From assembly GCA_963693285.1 (NCBI GenBank), contig OY848917.1:9610192-9674191 (forward strand): 64,000 bases of DNA, read 5' to 3'. Of the stretch, positions 25,771 through 36,335 are shown piece by piece. The notes under the pieces were generated by a model. The model did no database searches and was not told the origin of the DNA. It was given only the letters and a program-made list of their open reading frames with translations. Position numbers and translations under genes: made by a program. Within the stretch, counting starts at the first letter, position 1. Every line of letters begins with the position of its first letter. This stretch comes from Xestospongia muta (Eukaryota; Porifera; Demospongiae; Haplosclerida; Petrosiidae).

Positions 25771-28007
25771 TCTGTGTTGTGAGTCTTGTATAAATTCATT
25801 GATAGCTGTTTTTAAGCACAAGTTGTCGGTTCGATCTTTATGCACATGTAGTAACATGAGATAGTTCAATCGTTCCTGTAGCATTGTAGATCGTAAATAA
25901 CTCTTGACTCTTCTTAGAGCACTAAATGATCTCTCAGAGGAGGCATTAGTTGCTGGCATGATCAAGATAAGCTGCATTACTTTTGCAACTTGGTCTAAAA
26001 GAGCAGCCTGGGAGCTTGAAATTGAGGAGAAATAATTCTTCAGGTCAAAGAATGAGAGTTTGTCTAGTGTTTCCTTTTCTTTCATCACATCATGGAAATG
26101 CACAGCAAATGTTTGGAGCTGTGCATGTAAAGGTACCTTGACAAAATCATCTTTGTAAAATGCACACACAGCTTCAAGATCATCTTCAAACTCCTCTTGT
26201 TTACATGCCTTCATTAGGAGAGATTCAAGAGTGGAATAAACTTTGTACCCTGGTTGGTTGAACCAATCCTGGAATTAGAGTTTTATGTCCAACGAGATGG
26301 ACTGTTAGGGCTAAATCAATTGCTAGTGTCATCAAAAACTTCGATGTACTTGAAGATACATGGGAAGAGGCATCTACAATTGTGAAAGACCTTGAAACTA
26401 AGTCCAGAATATGTGGAGTATCAGCCATAATGAATAATTTTGATTTTGTTTTTGGAGCCATGTTAGGGGAATTGGTTTTATGTCATGCAGATAATCTTAG
26501 CAGCACCCTCCAGCATGAAACCATGTCAGCAGCAACTGGTCAAGAGTTTGCTCATATCACTTGAAAGTCTTCGTAATGACAGAATGTTTGATATTTTTTG
26601 GACAAATGTGAATCAGTTTACTTCTACCCATGAAGTCCATGATGGACGACTACCTAGGCAACGGAAGAGACCTAGAAGATATGAAGAAGGAACTTCAAGT
26701 GGAAATGTTCATGAAACTCCATAGCAGTACTACCAACAACATTATCTTGAAGCTATTGACCTGATACTTAATTGTATTCAAGATCGGAGGGTAAACCTTC
26801 CTTTAACATTTGAAAAATGCCTTCTTGACTTGGTGAATATTTTATTAATTTTGAAATTTCATGCACTGTTTCTAATGCATCCTTCGTTAATTTTGATCCC
26901 TTTAGTGCATCACTTGTAGCCAAATTTAAGGAGTGTTCATAGCAGTGGGTATAAACTGCCCTTGGCTCAGTTTGACTTATTTGTGTAGAAACCCCACTTC
27001 TATGGCCCTTCATAGTACTGGCTCCATCATAACATTGACCCCTTAACTTGTTGATATTCAAGTTCATTCAAATTAGCACATCTTTAATCATGCCAACAAT
27101 AACATCAGAATCAATTGAGGGTAGAGAATAAAGCCCAAGAAATTCTTCATGCACTGTAAAATTTTTAAAACACCGAATGACAACAGTTGCCTGCTCCTTA
27201 TTTGAGATGTCTGTCGTCTCATCCACCATAATAGCTAGGAAAGGTGAATGCTGGAGATCACATGACAAATTTCTAAGCAATTTTATACCCATAACTTTAA
27301 CAATTTCATTTTGTATATCAGGACTTCTATACACATTTTCCTTCCTTTTCATCCAACTACCCAAATTTGGATCCAGCTCAGCAAGCATTGAAAGTAATAC
27401 CTTAAAATTACCATCAGTCTCACAACCATCACCTTGTAATGCAAGCCCTTGACGGCACAGAAACTTGATTGACATGAATATTTTATATAAGGCATCTCTA
27501 TTACTCTTCTTATCAGATGCATGCTGCTGAGACAGATGCTCACCAACATCCCTTGTTGTTGCTGGAAGGGTAATCATCACCTCCACGGCTTGCCTATGGC
27601 ATGCACTTGTCTCATGTTTCTTGAAACTAGCAGTCGCATCCTTCCAATTACAGAAACCTCGAGAAATCTAGGATTGACACATTATTGATTCTAATCTTGT
27701 ATATAAATGTAGCACAGGCTCAATGACTTTAACTATAGCTGGTATATTATAAGATTCAACTTACAAAAGCAGTATCAGCATTTAAAGCCATGATTAACTT
27801 CTGTTGAGAGGCCACCCGACAAGTATGGCAAAATACAACATCCAATGCTTCATCGTAATGAAGAAAAGGCCACTGCTTAAACCAAGAAGGCTGAAAGCAT
27901 CTAGTAACAGAACTCTTTTTCCCAAAAGTCCTTTTTGGGAATTTGAAAGCCAATGGCTGGTGAGGTTCACTGAGAATAATTGCGGCTGTCTCTGATGCAA
28001 CTGCCAT
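25654..28007 (-). pseudogene. hAT-superfamily transposase (ZMYM1-like), rearranged and broken
   Basis: Exon 1 (27775-28007) encodes a TTF-type zinc-finger start (CFQPSWFKQWPFLHYDEALD, then FCHTC). Exon 2 from 27667 continues with FCNWKDATASFKKHE and the DUF4371-like core (MVDETTDISNKEQ; LRGQCYDGASTMKGH; THCYEHSLNLA). The C-terminal dimerisation block is at about 25800-26270 (NASSERSFSALRRVKSYLRS; LNYLMLLHVHKD). Breaks: an in-frame TGA at 27068-27070; a central block (about 26270-26788) lying in the opposite orientation; a C-terminus running into repeat R1. It cannot give a normal transposase. The family call is firm from the order and spacing of motifs. Confidence 0.85.
26270..26788 (+). pseudogene. 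Inverted central segment of the hAT transposase
   Basis: On the plus strand the frame reads GIRVLCPTRWTVRAKSIASV, then SRICGVSAIMNNFDFVFGAM, LGELVLCHADNLSSTLQ, LESLRNDRMFDIFW, LPRQRKRPRRYEEG and LEAIDLILNCIQDR. This is exactly the part missing between the N-terminal piece (ending FQMLKEGLPS on the minus strand) and the C-terminal piece (starting FNQPGYKVYSTLESLL on the minus strand). Turning about 519 bp around would restore the usual order of the family. The breakpoints lie near 26270 and 26788. Confidence 0.8.
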
Positions 28008-28094
28008 GACAGTTCACGTGTAGAATTAATTAATATTTATAGTGTGGTACAGTAGGTGTGGTCTCGATGCTCAAATAAAAGTTGTTAAGCCAAA

Positions 28095-28127
28095 GCCTGA
28101 CCAGCCTGACCTCTTGCTACGGCCCTG
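28095..28127. repeat. hAT 5' terminal inverted repeat (single end left)
   Basis: On the minus strand the sequence begins CAGGGCCGTAGCAAGAGGTC, a typical hAT terminus, about 120 bp beyond the transposase ATG. The opposite terminus is not seen near 25.7 kb, where repeat R1 takes over. No 8-bp target duplication can therefore be checked. Confidence 0.6.
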
Positions 28128-28395
28128 ATTATATGTTATAGATTAGTTCAGCTAAGGTCAGCTTTGAGAGTAGTTTGCAGAAGCACGTACTTTATAGATT
28201 ATCTGCTGGATTATCTTAGTATTCTATAGGCTACAACACATCTAGGTATGTATTTAATTTGGAAGATATGAATACACCTACTTTGGCCCTTGCTATTTAA
28301 GAAGACTATTCTGCAAGCTACTCTTAGATCTGACCTTACCTGAACTGAGGTTGCAATAAATTAATAATTCCTGTGCAAAGCAATTAAACTTAAAA

Positions 28396-28980
28396 ATGAG
28401 TGGTCCAACCAAAGTATTCTTTACTCATCGAGTTTCTGGAACTCCTGATGAAGACCCCATGGAGAAATGGTATGGTTGTGTCAGGCGTAATTTGGAGAAG
28501 TACAGTATTGATGTCAATCCCAGAACTACAAGGGCTGGTTAGTGAAATTTTAATAAAATGTTACAGAAAAATTGTAATTATTTTTGCAGACCGTGAAGGA
28601 ATGAGTCCTGATAAAATCTATTACAGAGTAATAGAATTATTGGAGTCTGCTAATTGTATGCACATTATAATAATTATAACTATTATCAAGCATATCTTTT
28701 TGGTGTATTTAGGCCTTGTTGCTGATGTGACTTACTCTTCCCTTGGTGTGGGTTATGAGATTGGCTATGCTCAGATCAAGGGCTACAAAGTTCTTTGTCT
28801 TTTCCACAAAATGCCAGGACGAGGTACATAACTATTACTAGTACATTGTTTATGTCTGATCTAAAAGATATGGAAAACCTGTCTCCTATGATCAGGGGAG
28901 CTACTGGGCCCACGTTCTTTGTTGAGTCTTATGAGAATGAAGACGAGCTCCATCAAATCTTGGTGTCTCATTTGGTTTGA
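28396..28980 (+). CDS. DNPH1: 2'-deoxynucleoside 5'-phosphate N-hydrolase 1-like (Rcl) protein
   Basis: The family cleaves the N-glycosidic bond of deoxynucleoside monophosphates, cleaning the nucleotide pool. Four exons (28396-28537, 28590-28655, 28713-28823, 28868-28980) join in frame to 143 residues; the introns are only 52, 57 and 44 nt. The start reads MSGPTKVFFTHRVSG, corresponding to the nucleotide-binding start of the family. The key block CLVADVTYSSLGVGYEIGYA carries the Asp of ADV and the Glu of GVGYE expected at the active site, followed by YKVLCLFHKMPGR and LSPMIRGATGPTFFV. Length fits the family (about 145-175 residues). All splice sites are GT-AG. It lies between a hAT end (28127) and the CACTA-like element (29132) and looks intact. 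Confidence 0.85.
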
Positions 28981-29369
28981 GTGGACAAAGCCCAAGATAA
29001 TGCAGATGCACGAATATAGGAACAACTTTTCTTCTATCAATTATAAATTTTAAGTAATTTTAAGATACAAAATCATTCGCACATCTGTCGTTGTCATTAA
29101 ACTACGGAATTATAATAACTGAGGAATTATACACTATAAAAACTGGGATGTGATGTTCACACAAGGGTAGTGTTAATTTCACATCTGTTAGTACTCACAC
29201 ATAGGTTGTAACTAGGACATCATTGGAAAATGTGTCACATTCACACAATATATTTGTGACTCAGCCACAAAGATATCACAAGCAACTAATAACTATAATT
29301 ATTATTATTAATGGATATTAAATTTAACCATCATTATTAACCCTGTCCAAATCTTAATGTTACAGTAGT

Positions 29370-29431
29370 ATGCTGTCTTCTATCTAGCTTGAACAAAGAT
29401 ATGCTGTCTTCTATCTAGTTTGAACGAAGAA
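29370..29431 (+). repeat. Two 31-bp tandem direct repeats
   Basis: ATGCTGTCTTCTATCTAGCT (start of unit 1) is repeated immediately with three changes in unit 2. It sits inside the left part of the CACTA-like element. Confidence 0.8.
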
Positions 29432-29767
29432 GTTTGGTGTATATTATGGACTACAACATTCGAATCATTCTGAAGGTAATCGCTTGTATATTATGATAAC
29501 TGTATACAGCTTAGATAACGGAGACAAAAGAGAATGATGGAAGGAGCTTACATAAATTTGTGTAACAAACAGTACTTACATTTGATAATAATTGCAGCTA
29601 GCTAGGTATTTTGGGCACTTTGCGATTACCTGCATGTACACCACTGCCCTTATATAAGGGGGAGGGGGCTACCTATAATTAACACATCCCTTTGATTGTA
29701 TTCTTTGTACTATGTGATCTGTTAGCCACTTTTTGCATCTATGTAGGACTGTTATGAATATCTAATT

Positions 29768-30395
29768 ATGAGTTTTGATAAGCAAGTGGTACCTGTTTTT
29801 GAGAAAGAAAAAGGATCAAGTGTGAAGACTAAAGAATTGAACAATGAAGACTGGGAATGGAAGGAGGTAGAAAAGATTTTCAGAAAAACTATGGATGTAC
29901 ACAAGTGAAGGGACTGTACCGAATTGAGAATAAATGGCTATTGGAATCATATTTACTACACAAGAAGAAACTTTTTCTAAAAACTCAGGTACTGTCAATG
30001 AAAAGCTACTTTTTCATGGAACTAGAAATACAAACCCTAAACTTATATATTGCAGTGAAGTTGGTTTTGATGTAAGATATAGTAGCAAGGGGAGATGGGG
30101 ACATGCAATCTATTTCTCGGAAAATGCATCTTATGCTGATAAATATGCCCATATAACACCGTCAGGAGACAGACAGTTGCTCATAGCTAATGTAGCTATT
30201 CAAGTGTTCCAGACAGCACTCTCAAATTGCCACCTGCATGTGATAACAAGGAATTGTGAAGCAAATGGATTGTTTTTCTCAGAACTATGGTATGATAGTG
30301 TCACTGCAGTATCCAAAGGGTCACAACTGTATATGATCTATGATAACTCTAAGTCAATTCCATGTTATCTTATCACTTATTACACAAAAAAATAA
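29768..30395 (+). pseudogene. PARP catalytic-domain protein (PARP14-like mono-ADP-ribosyltransferase), frameshifted
   Basis: From the ATG at 29768 the frame reads NEDWEWKEVEKIFRKTM, then meets TGA near 29908. The next frame gives VKGLYRIENKWLLESYLLHK, and a third gives GTVNEKLLFHGT, GRWGHAIYFSENASYADKYA and LWYDSVTAVSKGSQLYMIYD. The HGT histidine and the IYF tyrosine of the H-Y-x triad are present; the third position appears to be Leu before YMIYD, as in mono-ADP-ribosylating members. Near 30200-30240 the residues expected for the family (VPDSTLKLPP) lie in yet another frame, so there are at least two further compensating indels. There is no WWE or macro domain. It lies within the CACTA-like termini. 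Sequencing errors are the alternative to pseudogene. Confidence 0.75.
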
Positions 30396-30409
30396 CACAA
30401 ATGAGAAAA

Positions 30410-33400
30410 TCAGTCAGTAGAGCTTAAAACATAATATTTTAAGGGGATAAAACATTTTTCTAAAAGATGTGGGTTATAACTCTGGTATATCCATAAAGGA
30501 TGATGATCAACAAGTGAGTCGACTTCACACACATAAATCAGAGTAGTTCGTTGCACTTCATATGCATGAAAGTGGCTGTTGAAAACTTCTGCTTTCAATA
30601 GTTGAAGGACCAAGAAAAACTTCTCTTGTATAAAGAGTATGTCTTGGACTTGACCAAATATTGGTATATCACACTGGAATTCAACGAAGACTATGCAAGG
30701 AGTCTTGTACACAGTACCTCTTCTTTCCACCCATTTAACCCTGTATAAGTAAATTAAACAAATTCATAGAAGTAACATGTATGCACACGATATCGTTCCT
30801 ATAATTAATTAACCATTTATAAGTGGGCGCTTATTAGAAGCCGTTTTTGAAAATTGTGTGTAAGCGTCAACCCTTTTCAAATTCCAAACGAATTGTAAGT
30901 GCCCATAAGGCTGGTTACTTGGGGAAGTACAGTACTACCTAACAGGAAACTTTTAAAACCTACTCATTTTTATTGACATAACAAGTATAGTTTAATAATA
31001 CCAACCTGTAGATGTAAGTATCCTGAGTAAGGCTAGGACAGCAGTGAAGCAGTTCATCTTGATAAGAGAGTGCACCAACATATACTGGGGTGGCTAAGGT
31101 TTATAACATTAAGGTACAACAATAACAACACACAAATTGCATACTTGGTCCAACTGTGACTGATTGTTTCATGTCAACCGCAGTTTGATGATAGCACATG
31201 TACCTCTGATGATGCATTGCAAGAGTTTTAGCAATGTTCTTAAAGTTTCCCATAATGGTAGCCCATCTCTTGAAATATTGATGTTTAGCCTCATATCGCA
31301 TGTACCACATATGCACAAGTGGTCCATGCCTAATGGGAACATAAAGTCATAAGAGTTACTAATAATAACTCTACAACCCACCTAACAATCCATTGTGGCA
31401 TATGAATAAGATAGTGGAACTTTGGAGTCATGGGATTTTGAGGATACAGCTGATGAAACATGACATGGTGTTCCTTTATGAGATCTCTCAAGTGTCCAGC
31501 AATACCAGTAGTTGTTTCAGGGGCACATACAAAGTCAACAATATTTAAAAGTATTAAAAAACAGCTCCAGTTGGGGTTGTCATCAGGAACAAGGTCACCT
31601 ATCATAAGTGGGAGGAGACGAATCAAACACCAGGTTTGTGAAGCTAAAAATAGATGAAAGAGAGAGAAAGTAACCTTAAGAAAAGGAAGATGAAAAAAGA
31701 AAACCCTTACAACTTTGTTTAAGAGCATCATTAGGAGAAGTTGACAGTATGTGAATGGGCAATGGAAGAGGTTTATTTTTGGCATCAGGAAAACCAAAGG
31801 GAAAGTGTTGTATTCTCCTATTCAAGGTAGTTAAAGTGAACAGCTTCAAATCTTGGATAAAAACAGACAGCATGGATTTGAATTCAAACACTGCTACTCC
31901 TTCAAAGATGTTGTGCATTATATCCGGAGGAAGTCCTGATGTTACACTATAGCATGAGCTGGACCACTTAAACTTGAACAGTGTCTCTCATACACAGCCT
32001 TAGTCCGTGGTACAAACTCTTCAGCGGTAAACTATCAGGACAATTAAAATTTTACATGTACTTATTACAAAAACTGATAGCACATTTTACCATAGTTTGG
32101 ATTTCTTCAGAAGTTGCAAGACAATCACGACACTTTCGATAAGCTGATGAAAGATTCTTGAATCCACCTATAAGATTGCTGGCAGGATTATCAGCTACAA
32201 CAGATGTTAATGCTCCTCGAAGGTATTGTGTCTTTCCATTAATTAGAAATGGAACACCGTCAACCTGCAACAACAAAATAAAATGGGAAATAACAACAGT
32301 GCTTACAGATTCCAACTCTTTCATCTCTTCCACAAATGGGTCCAGGATGATGTTGATGCCATACTTGCTTATCAAAGAAGTCTCCGCAACAGCTAACAAT
32401 AAAATAGACTGTAGCTTAGACCAAAACGAGGGATGTATATTTCCAAGGCAGTAATAGAAGAGACCTACAAAAGTTTGAAAGCAATTTTTTTCTAAAATGG
32501 TCAACAATACACATAGAAAGGAAAGTGTTTCCAAATATAACATCGTCATAGTTACATGACTTACTAAAGCCTGGATGTGTACATAATGCACTAACCAAGC
32601 TTGTGGATGACTGATTTTGAACCAATAGGGTTGCACACATCTATGTCATCATAGTAGAACTGAATCTGAAGAGCAACTGGATCACTAGAAAAAAGTGGGT
32701 GGTTAGCAAAAGCTTCACCATCACAAAAATCTCTCAGCCGATGATCATGACTTTTATGTGACTTGAAAACCTACTTGAAGTAATTATAGGGTGAGGGTAC
32801 ATATGCACATGTGTATAACATACCCCCTCATGGACACTGACATTTGTTAGCAACAACTGAAGGGACTGTAGCAATGGGACATAATAGTAAGACTCATATC
32901 TTGAGGAATGAGAGTTGGATGGATTTGCATGTGTTTGCTGGCCTAACACCCGCTCAACTGGCTCCTAGGTGTACAAAATATTACAGAGTGACAGTGTGTC
33001 TCAATTATATACAAATTATATACCAACAGTCTAAAATTGTCTCTGAAATATTTTGTCTGAAGATATTCAGTTTCTAGACCAGCAAAAGGACCAACACTTG
33101 ACACATCTCCAAATAATCGGTCTATATTTGGTACATCTTTAATATTAGCATCTTTTAGTGCTTGAATAACTTGCTTTTGGATCCGACACAACTGGTAATT
33201 CAACAGGCCTATAGTAGATGTTATAAAGTTATATAGAACTTATATAGAAGACTATACAATCAACCTTGAACATCTTTCAGTATTCCATCAAGAGCTTTTT
33301 GTGTTATCATTCTCTCTTCTTTTGCTTTTAAAATGAACAATGCTGCTTGTCGTTTCCTTTCAACATTATAGTCAAAATCATGTACATCACAGGCCAAGCT

Positions 33401-33722
33401 TCCAACTGCACACAAGTCACTACCTACTTCAGGCAAATCAGGCATAGGATAAGTATCTACCCACTGCTTATCATTATGCTTTCTGTACAAGTGTGACCTA
33501 TAATTATATATAACACCAAGTAACTGCGACTATTAATACAAGATGAATGTGTGTGTGTGCGTGTGTGTAGTACCTGTATCATGATACTTTGGTGTACGTT
33601 TGTGAACAGAAATGACAGGAAATTTTGAACCCACATTCGAACTGGTGCACTTCCTCGATGTGCTTTAGCACACTCCAATACGACTTAGCATAAAAGGTTT
33701 TACACCTAGGGCAACCGAACAT
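30410..33722 (-). pseudogene. Large CMC/Tnp2-like transposase family protein, multi-exon, at least one frameshift
   Basis: From ATG 33722 the N-terminus has zinc-finger-like CPRCKTFYAKSYWSVLKHIE and CHFCSQTY, joined to HLYRKHNDKQW (33260-33490). Then come FAGLETEYLQTKYF, YVPLLQSLQLLL, YYDDIDVCNPIGSKSVIHKL, ISKYGINIILDPFVEEMKEL, VVADNPASNLIGGFKNLSSA followed by YRKCRDCLA, LPPDIMHNIFEG (31.9 kb), MIGDLVPDD, LIKEHHVMFHQLYP, HGPLVHMWYMRYEAKHQYFK, and a C-terminus with RGTVYKTPCIV and DHHPLWIYQSY. These motifs mark a multi-copy metazoan family usually listed as uncharacterised. The MH-x-EG motif recalls Tnp2 transposases, and the CACTA-type ends support that. A 1-bp shift lies near 31990, and one 5' exon junction (about 33490-33590) does not join cleanly. 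Confidence 0.65.
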
Positions 33723-33858
33723 GATTTCTTTAATTGTATTTCTAATTAAAGCACAATAATAGGTTAAGATCTAATGACTACTGCGCATGCTCAGCTATGA
33801 ACTACGGTGAATCGCACGTCGTCATTTTGTCACCTATTCAGTTTGACAAGTTTCACAG
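33723..33858. promoter_or_regulatory. Divergent promoter between transposase-like and SAMD3-like genes
   Basis: Only 136 bp separate the two start codons, which point away from each other. A shared promoter is therefore likely. No specific binding motif is claimed. Confidence 0.5.
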
Positions 33859-36222
33859 ATGGAGGATTGCCAGAAGTTGTTGATTTTGTTTGGAGAGCAG
33901 AAAAAAATAATTTACACTCAACCCAGCGATTCTATTGTGCAGATATGCTCTAAGGTGAAAGAGGTCTTCAGCATCAGGAACAATTTGTTTGACTTCAGCG
34001 TTTTGACAGCGATTTTGATGAATGGGTTGATTCAGACAGCACCTATATTCCGTGTAACAAAGAAAGGCTTCGCGTTGTTGAAATTAAAAACTCGACTCCT
34101 CCTGATGATCTCATTACCGACGATGTGTCTGTTCTAAACAATTCATCTTTACCAAGTGATGATCTTTTTACCGAGGAAGATGTGGTATGTTGCAATTGTA
34201 TATATATATATATAATTCCAATTTGGCTTTGTCCAAACATGCTTGGTACTTGTGTCATGCATATTTTAAAGTGTATTACTGTATTTTATTAATGTTATCT
34301 TCTAATGCAGGACAGTGACACCACTGCCAATGGTATATGGTCGTCTATTCAGATTTGCTCACCTATGAAGGTAAGTACAAAACATTAATTATATAGAGAA
34401 CAACATCCTGGCTGTGAGATTTTTAAAGATGTCCTCTATGTACTGTAATTTCTGTATTTATTGATATCCTTTTCTATTGCAGGACAATGATACCACTGCC
34501 GATGATATTCTTTGCTCACCTATCAAGGTAAACACTGACTATTGCACTCAAATATATGTACCCCCACTGGCACAATTACAATTTACATAACTTTTGTTCT
34601 AAAAGGAAAACATTCCTCCTAAAAAATGTCTGAATGTGACTGAAAACTTCAAGCTAGCTGAGCAGTCTCATCATGTATCCCCACCTGTGATTATAATCGA
34701 GTCATCAGATGATGATGACATTCCTGATCCATTCCCTTTTCCAAAGACTTATGGGACAGACTTGGATATTGCTTTGCTTACAGGTACTTTAATAAGTTAA
34801 GAAACTATGCAATATCATTACTATTTTTCTCTAGGAAAAATTACTTCTTCATTGACTGCAAAGTTTTATACTAGGGTTTCTGGAATTATGTCTATATACA
34901 AGCGCTATCCCAAGAGAGAAGATTATGATAGAGTTGCCAGGGCTGTAGTTCAGAAATATCCATTCCTTAGAAATCCTATCAGTGGTCATGTAAGCTATAA
35001 TTGCCAAAAAAGTATACTTAAATATATAACATATGCTTGAATATCCTTTAGACTCATATAATAACAGTTTTAAAAAACCGGTTCCGTGAAATTCGACGGG
35101 TAAGGTCAGGTGAAAACAAAGGAGCTGTTCTTCGGAAAATTGGAGGTTCTACAGTTTTGCCTAAACCAAAAAGACTAAAGGAAGACAGTTCTCAATTGCC
35201 GGTATAGATGTGCTAATGATTGAAAGTTTTGTATACAGGTTCATGTTACTTCACAGGTTCCTGAAGGGGAAGATGAGGCCTCTTTTGCCAGACATAACCG
35301 GGCATTAATAATAGAATCCCAAAAATCAAAACCAAACCGTGCATTAGTGGCTGAGTTGATGAAGCTGTCTTTTGAGATGAGGCGTAATAGGATAATCAGT
35401 GAAAGCATCCCATTGTCTGAACTTTTGACCACCTACCCATTTTTAAAAACCCCAGAAGAGGTAGCTCTTTTAATATGTTTATCCTCAACTTTATGATCCT
35501 TTCCATAGATTGTTGCTGAATTGTGTAGAATACAAGGAGATAAGGACTTGAAGATAACTTTTCATGACACGTGGCAAAATCAATGGCTCCCAAAGATTAT
35601 AATGAACATCAAACAGAATCTTACTGTGACTATCCAAAAGAGGTTAAGACCATTTATTGCTGATATTGAAAAAGATTTAGATATATCATGTGGTAAGTAA
35701 GGTATATTATTAGTTGCTATTTTTATTAAAGTCTTGCAAAATTCATGCAACAGAGAAAAATTTGACAATCAGTGCATTATTTTGTTTGTCACACATTTTA
35801 AAAGATCACAAGTCTAAGCCCTGTCATGACAAACTCATGAATATTACCCCAGTAAATTAATCATTTCTCTTCACTAAATAATTATCATCAGTATTGTTTC
35901 ATTTTTGCAGGTGACTTGTGACCTCCAGAATACTGTATCTTCTATAGAAGAGGCCGCACCTTCCCTGATAGTGTTGGGACAGCTTGGTGAAGTTAAAGAA
36001 GTCTTCCTTGTAGCAGAATCACAGATAATCTGCAAAATAAACCCAAACGAAGCACCAATTCTACTCCTGGGAGCTTTTTATGCCTTTAATATGGCATATC
36101 CTAAAGGTCTGGAAACAATGTATACGTTCCTAGAACACATACTGCTTAGCAAAAAGCTATCCAAGATGTCTACACTATTATGTAATTTTATTACCACACT
36201 AAAAACAGATTGTTGTAAATAA
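33859..36222 (+). pseudogene. SAMD3-like C-terminal-domain protein of the CACTA-like element
   Basis: Exon 1 starts MEDCQKLLILFGEQKKIIYT and changes frame by one base near 33995, where family-like RFDSDFDEWVDSDS begins. Two short exons, 34310-34370 and 34481-34529, look like duplicates of each other (DSDTTANG..CSPMK and DNDTTADD..CSPIK). The next exon (34606-34782) carries PPVIIIESSDDDD, a good SUMO-interacting motif. The conserved region then reads SGIMSIYKRYPKREDYDRVA, VQKYPFLRNPISGH, LKNRFREIRR, RRNRIISESIPLSELLTTYP and ends with APILLLGAFYAFNMAYP (to stop 36222). The order matches the C-terminal part of SAMD3-like proteins; no SAM domain is seen. One late junction (35695/35911) also fails to keep phase. 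Function is unknown; it may be an accessory protein of the element. Confidence 0.6.
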
Positions 36223-36228
36223 AATTAG

Positions 36229-36335
36229 ATACACAATTATTTAAACATTATTTTTTTATTTGTAACAAAGTATTTTCCTGTAAGATTTTTTTGCATACAT
36301 ACACAATTATTCAAACATTATTTTTTATTTCATTA
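36229..36335 (+). repeat. Duplicated 3'-flank segment of the SAMD3-like gene
   Basis: ACACAATTATTTAAACATTA at about 36231 recurs with one change at about 36301, each followed by T-rich sequence. It is a short tandem duplication just after the stop codon. Confidence 0.65.

Noticed and set aside
26382..26724. Separate small plus-strand genes at 26382-26564 and 26485-26724
   Set aside because: They are pieces of the inverted hAT segment, not independent genes.
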